From positions 868,001-932,000 of the forward strand of contig NZ_CP017603.1 in NCBI RefSeq assembly GCF_001854185.1: a stretch of 64,000 nucleotides of DNA, written 5' to 3'. This document shows positions 43,847-51,741 of this stretch, in pieces. A program made the position numbers and the translations under genes. Origin of the DNA: Clostridium formicaceticum (lineage in GTDB: Bacteria > Bacillota > Clostridia > Peptostreptococcales > Natronincolaceae). Each line of letters opens with the position of its first letter. Position 1 is the first letter of the stretch. Below the pieces are notes generated by a model. It worked only from the letters and a program-made list of their open reading frames with translations. It had not been told where the DNA came from and did not search any database.

Positions 43847-43934
43847 TTATATTTATGGAAGACTAAAGCATAAATATAAGGGGCCTATACCTTTTTTATA
43901 AAAAGGAATCATAGCATCAATGGTTAAGATGCTA
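43847..43934 (+). other. Structured 5' leader of ppaC
   Basis: Three consecutive hairpins: an 11-bp perfect TTATATTTATG/CATAAATATAA (43847-43857, 43869-43879), CCTTTT/AAAAGG (43890-43906) and TAGCATC/GATGCTA (43912-43918, 43928-43934). The leader is about 150 nt long. No known riboswitch core was recognised. Confidence 0.5.
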
Positions 43935-43998
43935 GTTATGTCTTACAGGCAATTAATAAATATCTATTGTAAAAAATATTGTACTAGGAGGATGAATT

Positions 43999-45612
43999 AT
44001 GTCTATTTTTGTCTTTGGTCATAAAAACCCCGATACCGATTCTGTTGCTTCAGCAATCGCCTTTTCTCATTTAAAAAACAAGCTAGGTTTTGATACACTT
44101 CCTTGCATTTTAGGGGAAATCAACAAGGAAACGAATTATGTATTAAATTATTTTAACCTTCCCACACCTAAGCTCATTGACAATGTAAAGGTACAGGTAA
44201 AGGATTTACAATATAGCTTTGATACGGGAGTTTCAGGAAGCAACTGCATCCTTTCCATTTATAAGCTAATGGAAAGGGAACAGCTTCAAACAGTAGCTAT
44301 TGTAGATAAAGATAATAAATTATTAGGTATTGTCAGTATGAAGGATATTGCTATGGGATTAATTAAAGGAGACTTTTATCATTTAAAAAGCTCTCTGGAA
44401 AATCTTGTGGATGCCCTAAAAGGAGAGGTTTTAGCAGGGGATAGAGAATACTTTGATGGCAGAATTTCTATTGTTGCTTATTATTACAAGACAATAGCTG
44501 GTTCTTTAGGGGAAAAAGATATCATTATTGTAGGAGATACCTATGATGTAATTGGATCTGCTATTGCATCCAAGGTACAATTAATTCTCGTGACAGGGGG
44601 TAAAGTAATTCCTGAAAAATATATTGCTATGGCCCAGGAGAAAAATGTTACGATCATCTCTGTTCCAATGGATACCTACTATGTTTCAAAGATTATTAAT
44701 CAATGCAATGATGTATCTACCATTATGAGAACAAAAAATATCATTAAGTTTTATGAAGAAGACTATTTAGAGGAAATAAAAGAAGAAATTATTAATACGC
44801 ATTTTAGGAATTATCCTATTGTAGACCACCAAAATACCTTTTTAGGCTTTATCAATAAAAAACATATCCTTAATCCCCAAAGAAAGAAAACCATCTTAGT
44901 AGACCATAATGAATATCGACAAAGCGCAGAGGGCCTAGAGGAATCGGAAATACTAGAAATCGTTGATCATCACAAATTGGGGGATATATCTACCTCTATG
45001 CCTATTAATTTTCGAAACAATGCTGTAGGCAGTACTTGTACCATCATCTATTGGATGTTTCAAGATGCTGACATAACCATAGATAAGGATATCGCAGGTG
45101 TGTTGATGGCAGGTATTATTTCTGACACCTTACTCTTCAAATCTCCTACCACAACAGATATGGATCGAAGGGCGGTAGAGGCATTAAACAAAATTCTCCG
45201 CTTAGATATAGACACCTTCGCTATGGAGATGTTTAAGACAGGAACCTCTTTAGAAGGGCAAAGCATCGAACAGATATTTTATAAGGACTTCAAGGAGTTT
45301 AGCTTGGAAACCTATAAAACCGGTATTAGTCAAGTATTTACCTTGGACATTGAGGATGTTTTTAATAGAAAAGATTCCTTCATTGAATTTATGCATCGTA
45401 CCCATAAAAACAATAATTATGATATTACTTTATTGTTGATTACGGATATTCTTAAGGAGGGATCTTACATTTTATTTCAGTGCAAAAACAATCATCTTAT
45501 TTCCTCGGCTTTTCAGGTAGAGGGAACCCAAGGGGTTTTTGTTGAAAACATCGTTTCTCGGAAAAAGCAGGTCATCCCTCGCTTATTGGAGGCTATACAT
45601 TTAATAAAATAA
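43999..45612 (+). CDS. ppaC: Manganese-dependent inorganic pyrophosphatase with CBS and DRTGG domains
   Basis: A 537-aa family II pyrophosphatase (PPi to 2 Pi) of the regulated CBS type. The N-terminal DHH half begins FGHKNPDTDS. A CBS domain, a DRTGG-like segment (about 190-250) and a second CBS follow. The DHH core resumes with VDHNEYRQS and VDHHKLGD, and the DHHA2 substrate-binding domain ends the protein. Length and order match the clostridial adenine-nucleotide-regulated enzyme. AGGAGG lies 7 bases before the ATG. Single gene with terminator. Confidence 0.9.
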   Translation: MSIFVFGHKNPDTDSVASAIAFSHLKNKLGFDTLPCILGEINKETNYVLNYFNLPTPKLIDNVKVQVKDLQYSFDTGVSGSNCILSIYKLMEREQLQTVAIVDKDNKLLGIVSMKDIAMGLIKGDFYHLKSSLENLVDALKGEVLAGDREYFDGRISIVAYYYKTIAGSLGEKDIIIVGDTYDVIGSAIASKVQLILVTGGKVIPEKYIAMAQEKNVTIISVPMDTYYVSKIINQCNDVSTIMRTKNIIKFYEEDYLEEIKEEIINTHFRNYPIVDHQNTFLGFINKKHILNPQRKKTILVDHNEYRQSAEGLEESEILEIVDHHKLGDISTSMPINFRNNAVGSTCTIIYWMFQDADITIDKDIAGVLMAGIISDTLLFKSPTTTDMDRRAVEALNKILRLDIDTFAMEMFKTGTSLEGQSIEQIFYKDFKEFSLETYKTGISQVFTLDIEDVFNRKDSFIEFMHRTHKNNNYDITLLLITDILKEGSYILFQCKNNHLISSAFQVEGTQGVFVENIVSRKKQVIPRLLEAIHLIK

Positions 45613-45627
45613 CCTAAAAATTATTCA

Positions 45628-45668
45628 ATAGACCCTTTTTTCGTTTTGATGGGGGTCTATTTTTTTAA
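45628..45668 (+). terminator. Terminator of ppaC
   Basis: ATAGACCC and GGGTCTAT pair across a long loop and are followed by T8. Confidence 0.75.
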
Positions 45669-45696
45669 TCTCTTTACACTATTCTTCGTGCCCTTT

Positions 45697-46029
45697 CTAG
45701 CGAAACTTCGATAACATCGCCTTCATTACCTGGTCAAAGGGCATCGCCCCTAAATGACCTATAAGTTTTTCTAATTCATTTTCTTCTTGTTTTTGTAATG
45801 TACCGGATAAAACAATTTGAACACGTTGATCCCTATCAAAAACAACTGAAGTCACATCTAATGTACCGGCTAAGAGAGCTAAAATCGTCAGGATTTGAGA
45901 GGGAGTTAGGTCGATCCTCTCTTGACGACCTTCTTCTGAAAAGGGTTGAAGGCCTTTATTTTTTTCATCGGCTTTTAATTGTGCCTTTAGCTTTGTTACC
46001 ATAGCATCAATTTGTTCAGAAGAAAACAT
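45697..46029 (-). CDS. Hypothetical cytosolic protein (110 aa)
   Basis: From the ATG at 46029 (AGGAGGGA 4-5 bases upstream). Predicted mixed helix/strand protein, LTPSQILTILALLAGTLDVTSVVF then VQIVLSG and a helical tail. No family recognised. It follows a 40-codon exported-peptide gene by 18 bp and is probably cotranscribed with it. Confidence 0.65.
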   Translation of the reverse strand: MFSSEQIDAMVTKLKAQLKADEKNKGLQPFSEEGRQERIDLTPSQILTILALLAGTLDVTSVVFDRDQRVQIVLSGTLQKQEENELEKLIGHLGAMPFDQVMKAMLSKFR

Positions 46030-46047
46030 AACATCCCTCCTATGCAT

Positions 46048-46170
46048 CTATATTGGAATAACAACTGGCGGCGTTAATTCTGGTTGTGGTACTGCCCTCC
46101 CTGTAGCAAAAAGAAATGCTAAAGTAAACATAATTACCATAAGCAAGTTCCGTTGACAATCCTTCGTCAA
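46048..46170 (-). CDS. Putative 40-aa exported or membrane peptide
   Basis: A TTG start at 46170 with GAGGTGAT 4 bases upstream. Residues 9-22 are a hydrophobic signal or membrane segment (LLMVIMFTLAFLFA), followed by a proline-rich tail PQPELTPPVVIPI. The stop at 46048 directly abuts the upstream in-frame ATG of the next gene. Short, so coding status rests on the ribosome binding site and operon position. Confidence 0.5.
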   Translation of the reverse strand: MTKDCQRNLLMVIMFTLAFLFATGRAVPQPELTPPVVIPI

Positions 46171-46311
46171 GCTTATCACCTCTTTCAGTGTATATTAGTA
46201 TTATATTAATTTTTTAAAGAATTGTGCCTTGTCAATCGGACTTTACCTGCTTTCTAAAGGTATCAAGAGGTCTACCTAATATTAAATATTTTTAAAAATT
46301 TCTACTACTTC

Positions 46312-46325
46312 GTGATGGTCATCAC
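46312..46325. promoter_or_regulatory. Crp/Fnr-type palindrome upstream of asrABC
   Basis: GTGATGGTCATCAC, i.e. GTGA-N6-TCAC, is centred 82 bp before the asrA start. This is the general shape of Crp/Fnr-family operators; the regulator is unknown. Confidence 0.45.
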
Positions 46326-46400
46326 AGTAAAGCCTTCTTTTTCATGTTATTTTATTAACAAGCTTACAACATATTCTTTAGAACGAAGGAGGTTAAAACA

Positions 46401-47408
46401 ATGGGCTATACCATGACAAAAGAAGCTTTTAATAAAGTATTAGCATCTTTGCGTGAATCCTACAAAATTTATGCCCCTGTACGACTAAAGGGGAGGGGAA
46501 GATTCTCTGATACGGATGCAATACGCTATGAAGAGATTACAAAAGTTGAAGAAATTGTCTTCGATGAAAAATCTCATTTTTCTCCAAAAGAAATCCTGCA
46601 TCCTATTCACCAGACCTTGTTTTATTTTCTACAAGATGAAATCATAGAAGCAAAGACTGATGATGAAAAAATTCTTGTTTTTTTAAGACCTTGCGATATT
46701 CATGGGGTTTTGAAACTGGACCAAGTGTTTTTGTACAATGGTACTGTAAGAGATACTTACTATGAAAAATTGCGAAATAAAGTTAAATTTTTTATGATGG
46801 AGTGTATTACAGGCTTTGATAATTGTTTTTGTGTTTCTATGGAAGCTAACAAGACCGACTTATATGCAGCAGCGATCCGTTTCGGAGAAGAGATTCTCAT
46901 AGACCTACAGGATAACGATTTACAAAGCTATTTTCAAGGTAAGACAGAAATAGACTTTAAACCTGAGTTCATAACAAAAAATCAAATTGAAATAAAGCTG
47001 CCACCCCTTGAAAAAATCACGCCTGAACTTTTTGAGGCTCCCCTATGGAAGGAATATAGTGAAAGATGTATTGGCTGTGGTCGTTGTAACTTTGCATGTA
47101 TTTCCTGTAGTTGTTGGACAATGCAAGACATCTTGTATCAAGATAATCCTCATCAAGGGGAGAGGAGAAGGGTATGGTCAGGATGTCATGTAGACGGCTT
47201 TACAGATATGGCAGGAGGACATGGGTTTAGAAGAAACTATGGAGATCGCATGAGATTCAAAACGATGCATAAAATCTATGACTTTAATAAACGTAATGGT
47301 GTTTCTATGTGTGTTGGCTGTGGTCGTTGTGATGATGCTTGCCCTGAGTATATCTCCTTTTCAAAATGTATTCATAAGGTTACAGAAGTATTAGAGGAGG
47401 GAAACTAG
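46401..47408 (+). CDS. asrA: Anaerobic sulfite reductase subunit A
   Basis: A 335-aa iron-sulfur electron-transfer subunit of the asr-type dissimilatory/assimilatory sulfite reductase. Two 4Fe-4S cysteine clusters are visible in the C-terminal third: CIGCGRCNFACISCSCW and CVGCGRCDDACPEY. GGAGG precedes the ATG. First gene of asrABC; asrB begins on the base after its stop. Confidence 0.93.
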   Translation: MGYTMTKEAFNKVLASLRESYKIYAPVRLKGRGRFSDTDAIRYEEITKVEEIVFDEKSHFSPKEILHPIHQTLFYFLQDEIIEAKTDDEKILVFLRPCDIHGVLKLDQVFLYNGTVRDTYYEKLRNKVKFFMMECITGFDNCFCVSMEANKTDLYAAAIRFGEEILIDLQDNDLQSYFQGKTEIDFKPEFITKNQIEIKLPPLEKITPELFEAPLWKEYSERCIGCGRCNFACISCSCWTMQDILYQDNPHQGERRRVWSGCHVDGFTDMAGGHGFRRNYGDRMRFKTMHKIYDFNKRNGVSMCVGCGRCDDACPEYISFSKCIHKVTEVLEEGN

Positions 47409-48197
47409 ATGAAAAATTGTTATCTACCCCGGCAATATAAAATTATAGACATTACACCTCAAACAGCCATAGATTACACTTATCGAGTGGCTTTTGATCA
47501 ACCTGTCATAGGTGGGCAGTTTGTAGAGGTCTCTATTCCTGGCATAGGAGAAGCGCCTATTTCCATCAGCGATTTTGGCGAAGGTTATATTGATATGACG
47601 ATTCGGAAGGTTGGTAAAGTAACACATTATCTTAATACACTAAAGGTAGGAGATCCTTTATACTTGCGAGGTCCCTATGGAAATGGTTTTGATTTGGAAA
47701 AATATAAGCAAAAGCATCTTGTCCTTGCAGCAGGAGGGACAGGGCTAGCCCCTATAAAAAGTATCATCAATTACTTTCACAATCATCCCAATATGATAGC
47801 GCACTTAGACCTTCTGATCGGCTTTAAAAGCAGTAAAGATATCTTATTTGCAGATGAAATAAAAAAATGGCAGCAAAACAAAAAGTTTCGCCTTTTACTA
47901 ACGATTGATGGGGAAGAAGAAAACTGGCAGGGAAATGTCGGTCTTATTACAAAGTATGTGCCTGAAATCTCCATAGAAAAAAACACTGAAGTAATTATTG
48001 TAGGCCCTCCTCTTATGATGAAGTTTACAGCTATGGCCTTTTTAGAGAAGACTTCTGAAGAAAAGATATGGGTATCCTTCGAAAGAAAAATGAGCTGTGG
48101 TATTGGAAAATGTGGGCATTGCAAAATTGATGAAACCTATGTTTGCCTTGAAGGTCCTGTTTTTAATTATACAAAGGCAAAGCAGTTAATTGATTAG
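47409..48197 (+). CDS. asrB: Anaerobic sulfite reductase subunit B
   Basis: A 262-aa FAD/NAD(P)-binding ferredoxin-reductase-type subunit. The FAD region is RGPYGNGF, the NAD region is AAGGTGLAPIKSI, and the C-terminal 2Fe-2S-type motif is MSCGIGKCGHCKI...YVCLEGPVF. It passes electrons from NADH through AsrA to AsrC. It starts immediately after asrA. Confidence 0.94.
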   Translation: MKNCYLPRQYKIIDITPQTAIDYTYRVAFDQPVIGGQFVEVSIPGIGEAPISISDFGEGYIDMTIRKVGKVTHYLNTLKVGDPLYLRGPYGNGFDLEKYKQKHLVLAAGGTGLAPIKSIINYFHNHPNMIAHLDLLIGFKSSKDILFADEIKKWQQNKKFRLLLTIDGEEENWQGNVGLITKYVPEISIEKNTEVIIVGPPLMMKFTAMAFLEKTSEEKIWVSFERKMSCGIGKCGHCKIDETYVCLEGPVFNYTKAKQLID

Positions 48198-48207
48198 GAG
48201 GGATGTT

Positions 48208-49203
48208 ATGTCTGTTCATACAAAAAAAATCAAGAAAAACGCCTATCGTGTAACAAAGGAAAGGGGAAAAACCGCCCTAAGAATTCGTGTACCAGGAGGC
48301 CACTTAGAAGTAAAACATTTTGATATTATCAAAGAAATTGCAGAGCAGTATGGCGATGGCACTGTTCATATTACGATTCGGCAAGGTTTTGAAGTGCCGG
48401 GTATTAGCTTCGATAAAATTTCTGAAATCAATGAAAAAATTGCCCCTATTATCAAAGGTTTAGAACTAGACTGCGGTGTTTCTATTGAACATCCTACAAA
48501 AGGCTATCCTGCTGCCGGCACTAGAAATGTATCCGCTTGTATTGGAAACAAAGTATGCCCCTTTGCTAACTATAATACAACAGCCCTTGCTATTAAGATA
48601 GAGAAGGCTATTTTTCCTAATCATCGTCATGTGAAAATTGCCTGCACTGGATGTCCTAATGACTGTATCAAGGCGCATATGCAGGATTTTGGTATCATTG
48701 GTCAAGTAGAACCAGTATATGATGCCCACCGATGTGTTAGCTGTGGCTCCTGCGTTAAAAATTGCAAAAAGCGCGTTACTGGGGCATTGGAAATGATTAA
48801 CGAAAAAGTAAAAAGAGATGAAAATCGCTGTCTAGGCTGCGGTGAATGTATTCTCAAGTGTCCAACTTCTGCTTGGTCCAGAAATCCTGAAAAGTTTTTT
48901 AGAGTAGTGATTATGGGTAGAACTGGAAAAAGAAATCCCCGTTTAGCTGAAACCTTCCTACAGTGGGTGGATGAAGAAACAGTTATCAAGATTATTACCA
49001 ATACTTATGCTTTTATTGAAGCTTATATTGATCAAGAAGCCCCTTTAGGCAAGGAGCATATTGGCTATATCGTAGATCGGGCAGGCTATAAGGTATTTGA
49101 AGAATATGCCCTTAAAGATACAATCTTAGGCCCTAAGGCTAAAGTTACAAAACATATAGAATTTAGCGGATACAAGTATGATAAAAATATAGATTTGGGT
49201 TAA
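48208..49203 (+). CDS. asrC: Anaerobic sulfite reductase subunit C (siroheme subunit)
   Basis: A 331-aa catalytic subunit reducing sulfite to sulfide, from the ATG at 48208 (AGGAGGGA upstream). Siroheme/4Fe-4S ligands are CIGNKVCPF and CTGCPNDC. A two-cluster ferredoxin insert is CVSCGSCVKNC and CLGCGECILKCP. The operon asrABC is complete. Confidence 0.94.
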   Translation: MSVHTKKIKKNAYRVTKERGKTALRIRVPGGHLEVKHFDIIKEIAEQYGDGTVHITIRQGFEVPGISFDKISEINEKIAPIIKGLELDCGVSIEHPTKGYPAAGTRNVSACIGNKVCPFANYNTTALAIKIEKAIFPNHRHVKIACTGCPNDCIKAHMQDFGIIGQVEPVYDAHRCVSCGSCVKNCKKRVTGALEMINEKVKRDENRCLGCGECILKCPTSAWSRNPEKFFRVVIMGRTGKRNPRLAETFLQWVDEETVIKIITNTYAFIEAYIDQEAPLGKEHIGYIVDRAGYKVFEEYALKDTILGPKAKVTKHIEFSGYKYDKNIDLG

Positions 49204-49561
49204 TTTTTTGAAAATGACGGTAGCTTTACCCCCTTAGCTACCGTCATCTTTTTATCCTAGCTTTTCAATTCCTCCATGATCAGACTTTGTTGAGAGCTTT
49301 TCCAAAACTTAATTGAAAACTCCCTTATTTTGAAAGATACCACCAAAAAGTATTTTTGTAGTCTTAAGCATTAGAAAAGAATCCTTTAAAACCTAAATTC
49401 TCCCCTATCTTCAGAACGGTAGGTTATGATGCTATCATAAAAATGATATCTTTGCAATAGTCGAGTTTTTAAAGGGTAGATTTGAAATTTTTAAATATGC
49501 TTAATTTTTCTATTTTTTGATATAATACTGATAAAGACTATTTTAAGGAGGATAATATCCT
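49204..49561. other. Intergenic region asrC - UPF0173 gene
   Basis: Holds the asr terminator (49214-49254) and, near 49414-49446, a stretch (GGTAGGTTATGATGCTATCATAAAAATGA) that partly resembles one at about 50307-50336 on the other side of the UPF0173 gene. An extended -10 promoter (TGATATAAT, TATAAT at 49521-49526) lies ahead of the hydrolase. No further gene seen. Confidence 0.45.
49214..49254 (+). terminator. Terminator of asrABC
   Basis: ATGACGGTAGCT (49214-49225) and AGCTACCGTCAT (49236-49247) form a perfect 12-bp stem followed by CTTTTTA. Confidence 0.9.
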
Positions 49562-50233
49562 ATGAAAATTCAATATCTAGGGCATTCTGCCTTTTATGTA
49601 GAGACCTCTACCATGAAGGCTCTGATTGACCCTTTTATTAGCAATGAAGTGCAATCTTTCGCTTTTGATGAAAAGGAGATTACACATATTTTTGTTACCC
49701 ACGGTCATGGAGACCATCTTGGAAGCACCATTCAAATTGCTAAGAAATCTGGTGCTACTGTGATTTCTAATTATGAAATCTGTATGTATCTACAAAAACA
49801 GGGGATTTCTTTTCATGCAATGCATATAGGAGGACGGTTCACTTCAAATTTCGGTACGATAAAAATGACACCAGCGCTACATGGATCTGGCATCGAAACA
49901 CCAGAGGGTATGCTTTATGGCGGCAATCCCTGTGGCTTCCTTATAGCGTGTGAAGGTAAAAAACTCTACCATGCTGGTGACACTGGATTGACAATGGATA
50001 TGCAGCTTTTGGCTGTAGAAAAAATCGATGTGGCCTTAATCCCTATCGGAGGTAACTTTACTATGGATGTTATAGATGCAGTAACAGCAGTGGAATTCAT
50101 TAAACCAAAGGTAGTTGTTCCAATGCATTATAACACCCATCCTATTATTTCCGCTTCACCAGAAGCCTTTCAAGCAAAGGTTTTAGGTGCTGATGTAAAA
50201 ATATTAACTATAGGAGAAATTTATAGTTTCTAA
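49562..50233 (+). CDS. Metal-dependent hydrolase, UPF0173 family (metallo-beta-lactamase fold)
   Basis: A 223-aa protein of the UPF0173/YtkL type. The metal-binding motif is THGHGDHLGS (HxHxDH), with a later HAGDTGLTMDM and VVPMHYNTHP supplying remaining ligands. It starts MKIQYLGHSAFYVET as in the family, with AAGGAGG upstream. The natural substrate is unknown. Single gene. Confidence 0.9.
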   Translation: MKIQYLGHSAFYVETSTMKALIDPFISNEVQSFAFDEKEITHIFVTHGHGDHLGSTIQIAKKSGATVISNYEICMYLQKQGISFHAMHIGGRFTSNFGTIKMTPALHGSGIETPEGMLYGGNPCGFLIACEGKKLYHAGDTGLTMDMQLLAVEKIDVALIPIGGNFTMDVIDAVTAVEFIKPKVVVPMHYNTHPIISASPEAFQAKVLGADVKILTIGEIYSF

Positions 50234-50619
50234 AAAACAGGAGAGCACAACCGCAAGGCACTGACAAAAAATCTTTGCAACCTATATGCTTCACTGTGTT
50301 GAGAAGGGTAGAGCATGATGATGGTATAAAATGAGACTTCCTTCATAAGTAGACGGCCATAAGTAGATGACCAAAATCTATGATTTTGTGTCAGTCACTT
50401 ATACAGAGTGCAAGTTTGCGCTTTAACTTTTGCGGCAGCTACTTAGTTTGTTTATCTAAAGGGAGTTTTTACGCCACTGGATTGTAGGCAAATTTACTTC
50501 AAGGAGGTAGCGTTTGATCCCCATTTTAAGAGGTGGGGATCTTAGCAATATGCCGAAGGATAAACTTTAAAAAGTCCTTAATAATATTTACAACATCAAT
50601 AAAGTAACTTCACTATTTC
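50234..50619. repeat. Composite palindromic repeat element, copy C
   Basis: A gene-free stretch holding the 40-nt dispersed hairpin (50361-50400), a GGGAGTTTTTACGCC / TGGATTGTAG block shared with the 22177 palindrome, TCCCCA...TGGGGA (50518-50539) and the conserved tail TTAGCAATATGCCGAAGGAT... (50542-50564). A partial direct duplication of CATAAGTAGA (50344-50353 and near 50359-50366) suggests rearrangement. IS200/IS605-like ends without transposase are the best guess. Confidence 0.6.
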
Positions 50620-51645
50620 CTATGTAAAGTACTGTATATGGCTATAGGGGAAGTGTTTTTTAATAAGTTCCTCGATATATTCCTTTGCCTCTATCACTTC
50701 TTCTTTTTTATAAACATATTTTACTCTCCCATATTTTCCCCACTTTTTTACTCTCTTATGAGGATTCATTTCTAAGTTTGTATTTGGAAAACGTTCTTCT
50801 ATAATCTTTTTTGCATTCATCGTAAACCGATGTTGAATCAATTCAAAGGTAATCACACTTTTTTTCTTAAAGCTAAGATAATCATGTAACCTCTCCAACA
50901 TCTCCCTATAACCCTTTTCCCAATTTTCATGTAATATAATCGGGGCAATGATAAAGCCCAAAGGATATCCTGCTTTGGCTATCTTTGCAGCCGCCTGTAG
51001 TCTTTCTTCTAAATCATCCACATTATGCTCAAAGTTTTTTATAACATGCTGAGAGTTAATGCTAAATCGAAAACGTGTATGGCCATTATGTTTTGCATCT
51101 AATAGCGAATCTACGTTACTAAATTTAGTAACCACTCTAAGTCTTCCTCTATTTAATGTGCCAAAATGTTCTATGGTATCCTTCAAGGTTCCTGTGATAT
51201 GTTCCACTGCCAAAGGATCACCTGTGCTGGCTGCCTCAAACATAGTAGCATGGGGAAGCCTTTTTTCTATATATTTATCTATCGTATGAAACAAATCCTC
51301 CATATTAACGTATACTCTAACATAAGGCTTTTTCCCCTGTGTTGTAAAGAGATAACAATACTCACAATTACCAGGACAATTGGTCATAAGAGAAAACTGG
51401 TAGTGGGCAGAGGGCTTGCATACCTCCAGTTGCAGGCTCTTTTTAGTACCCACAATCAGCGTTTTTTTTGCAGCTGCGTATTTTGCCTTTTCATCCTTTC
51501 CTGGTAACCCTCTAACTTGATTATGTGAGGTGGTATGTAAAATAGGGATGTTTTTATCCTCACAAAATGCTAAGATTCTTTTCCCTACAATTGTTTCCTT
51601 TGCTGAAGGTTCAAAATAAACACGATCTGGTACCCAAAACTGCAA
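50620..51645 (-). CDS. splB: Spore photoproduct lyase family radical SAM protein
   Basis: 341 aa from the TTG at 51645 (GGAGTGAT upstream), giving MQFWVPDRVYFEP and radical SAM cysteines C90, C94 and C97 (CPGNCEYC), the same numbering as characterised SP lyases. These repair the thymine dimer of UV-damaged spores. The residue aligned with the hydrogen-donor cysteine 140 is Ser140 (FEAASTGD where EASCTSD is expected), so activity may be altered or this may be a paralogue. Downstream of an AI-2E gene but separated from it by a terminator. Confidence 0.85.
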   Translation of the reverse strand: MQFWVPDRVYFEPSAKETIVGKRILAFCEDKNIPILHTTSHNQVRGLPGKDEKAKYAAAKKTLIVGTKKSLQLEVCKPSAHYQFSLMTNCPGNCEYCYLFTTQGKKPYVRVYVNMEDLFHTIDKYIEKRLPHATMFEAASTGDPLAVEHITGTLKDTIEHFGTLNRGRLRVVTKFSNVDSLLDAKHNGHTRFRFSINSQHVIKNFEHNVDDLEERLQAAAKIAKAGYPLGFIIAPIILHENWEKGYREMLERLHDYLSFKKKSVITFELIQHRFTMNAKKIIEERFPNTNLEMNPHKRVKKWGKYGRVKYVYKKEEVIEAKEYIEELIKKHFPYSHIQYFT

Positions 51646-51694
51646 GGCTATCACTCCTTTTTAAAATTAGTTTTTCACATGGAACAAAAAGCAT

Positions 51695-51727
51695 ACAAAA
51701 AACCTTCTATAGAAAACTATAGAAGGT
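51695..51727 (-). terminator. Terminator of the AI-2E family transporter gene
   Basis: ACCTTCTATAG and CTATAGAAGGT form a perfect 11-bp stem around AAAA. A minus-strand T6 follows. Confidence 0.85.
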
Positions 51728-51741
51728 CAATTATTTATAAG

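Larger units (their letters stand above)
43493..43998. other. Divergent region between the chemoreceptor and ppaC
   Basis: About 500 bp without a coding frame. From left to right: an element with TTTTAATATAC...GTATGTTAAAATTTA ends (about 43600-43668) that resembles the inner palindrome of repeat copy A, a PHO-box-like array (43732-43759), the ppaC promoter (43815-43842) and a hairpin-rich ppaC leader (43847-43934). Confidence 0.5.

Noticed and set aside
51654-51720. Sigma-G promoter for splB
   Set aside because: GTATG is present but the matching -10 at 18 bp (AAACTAA) fits poorly, so not annotated.
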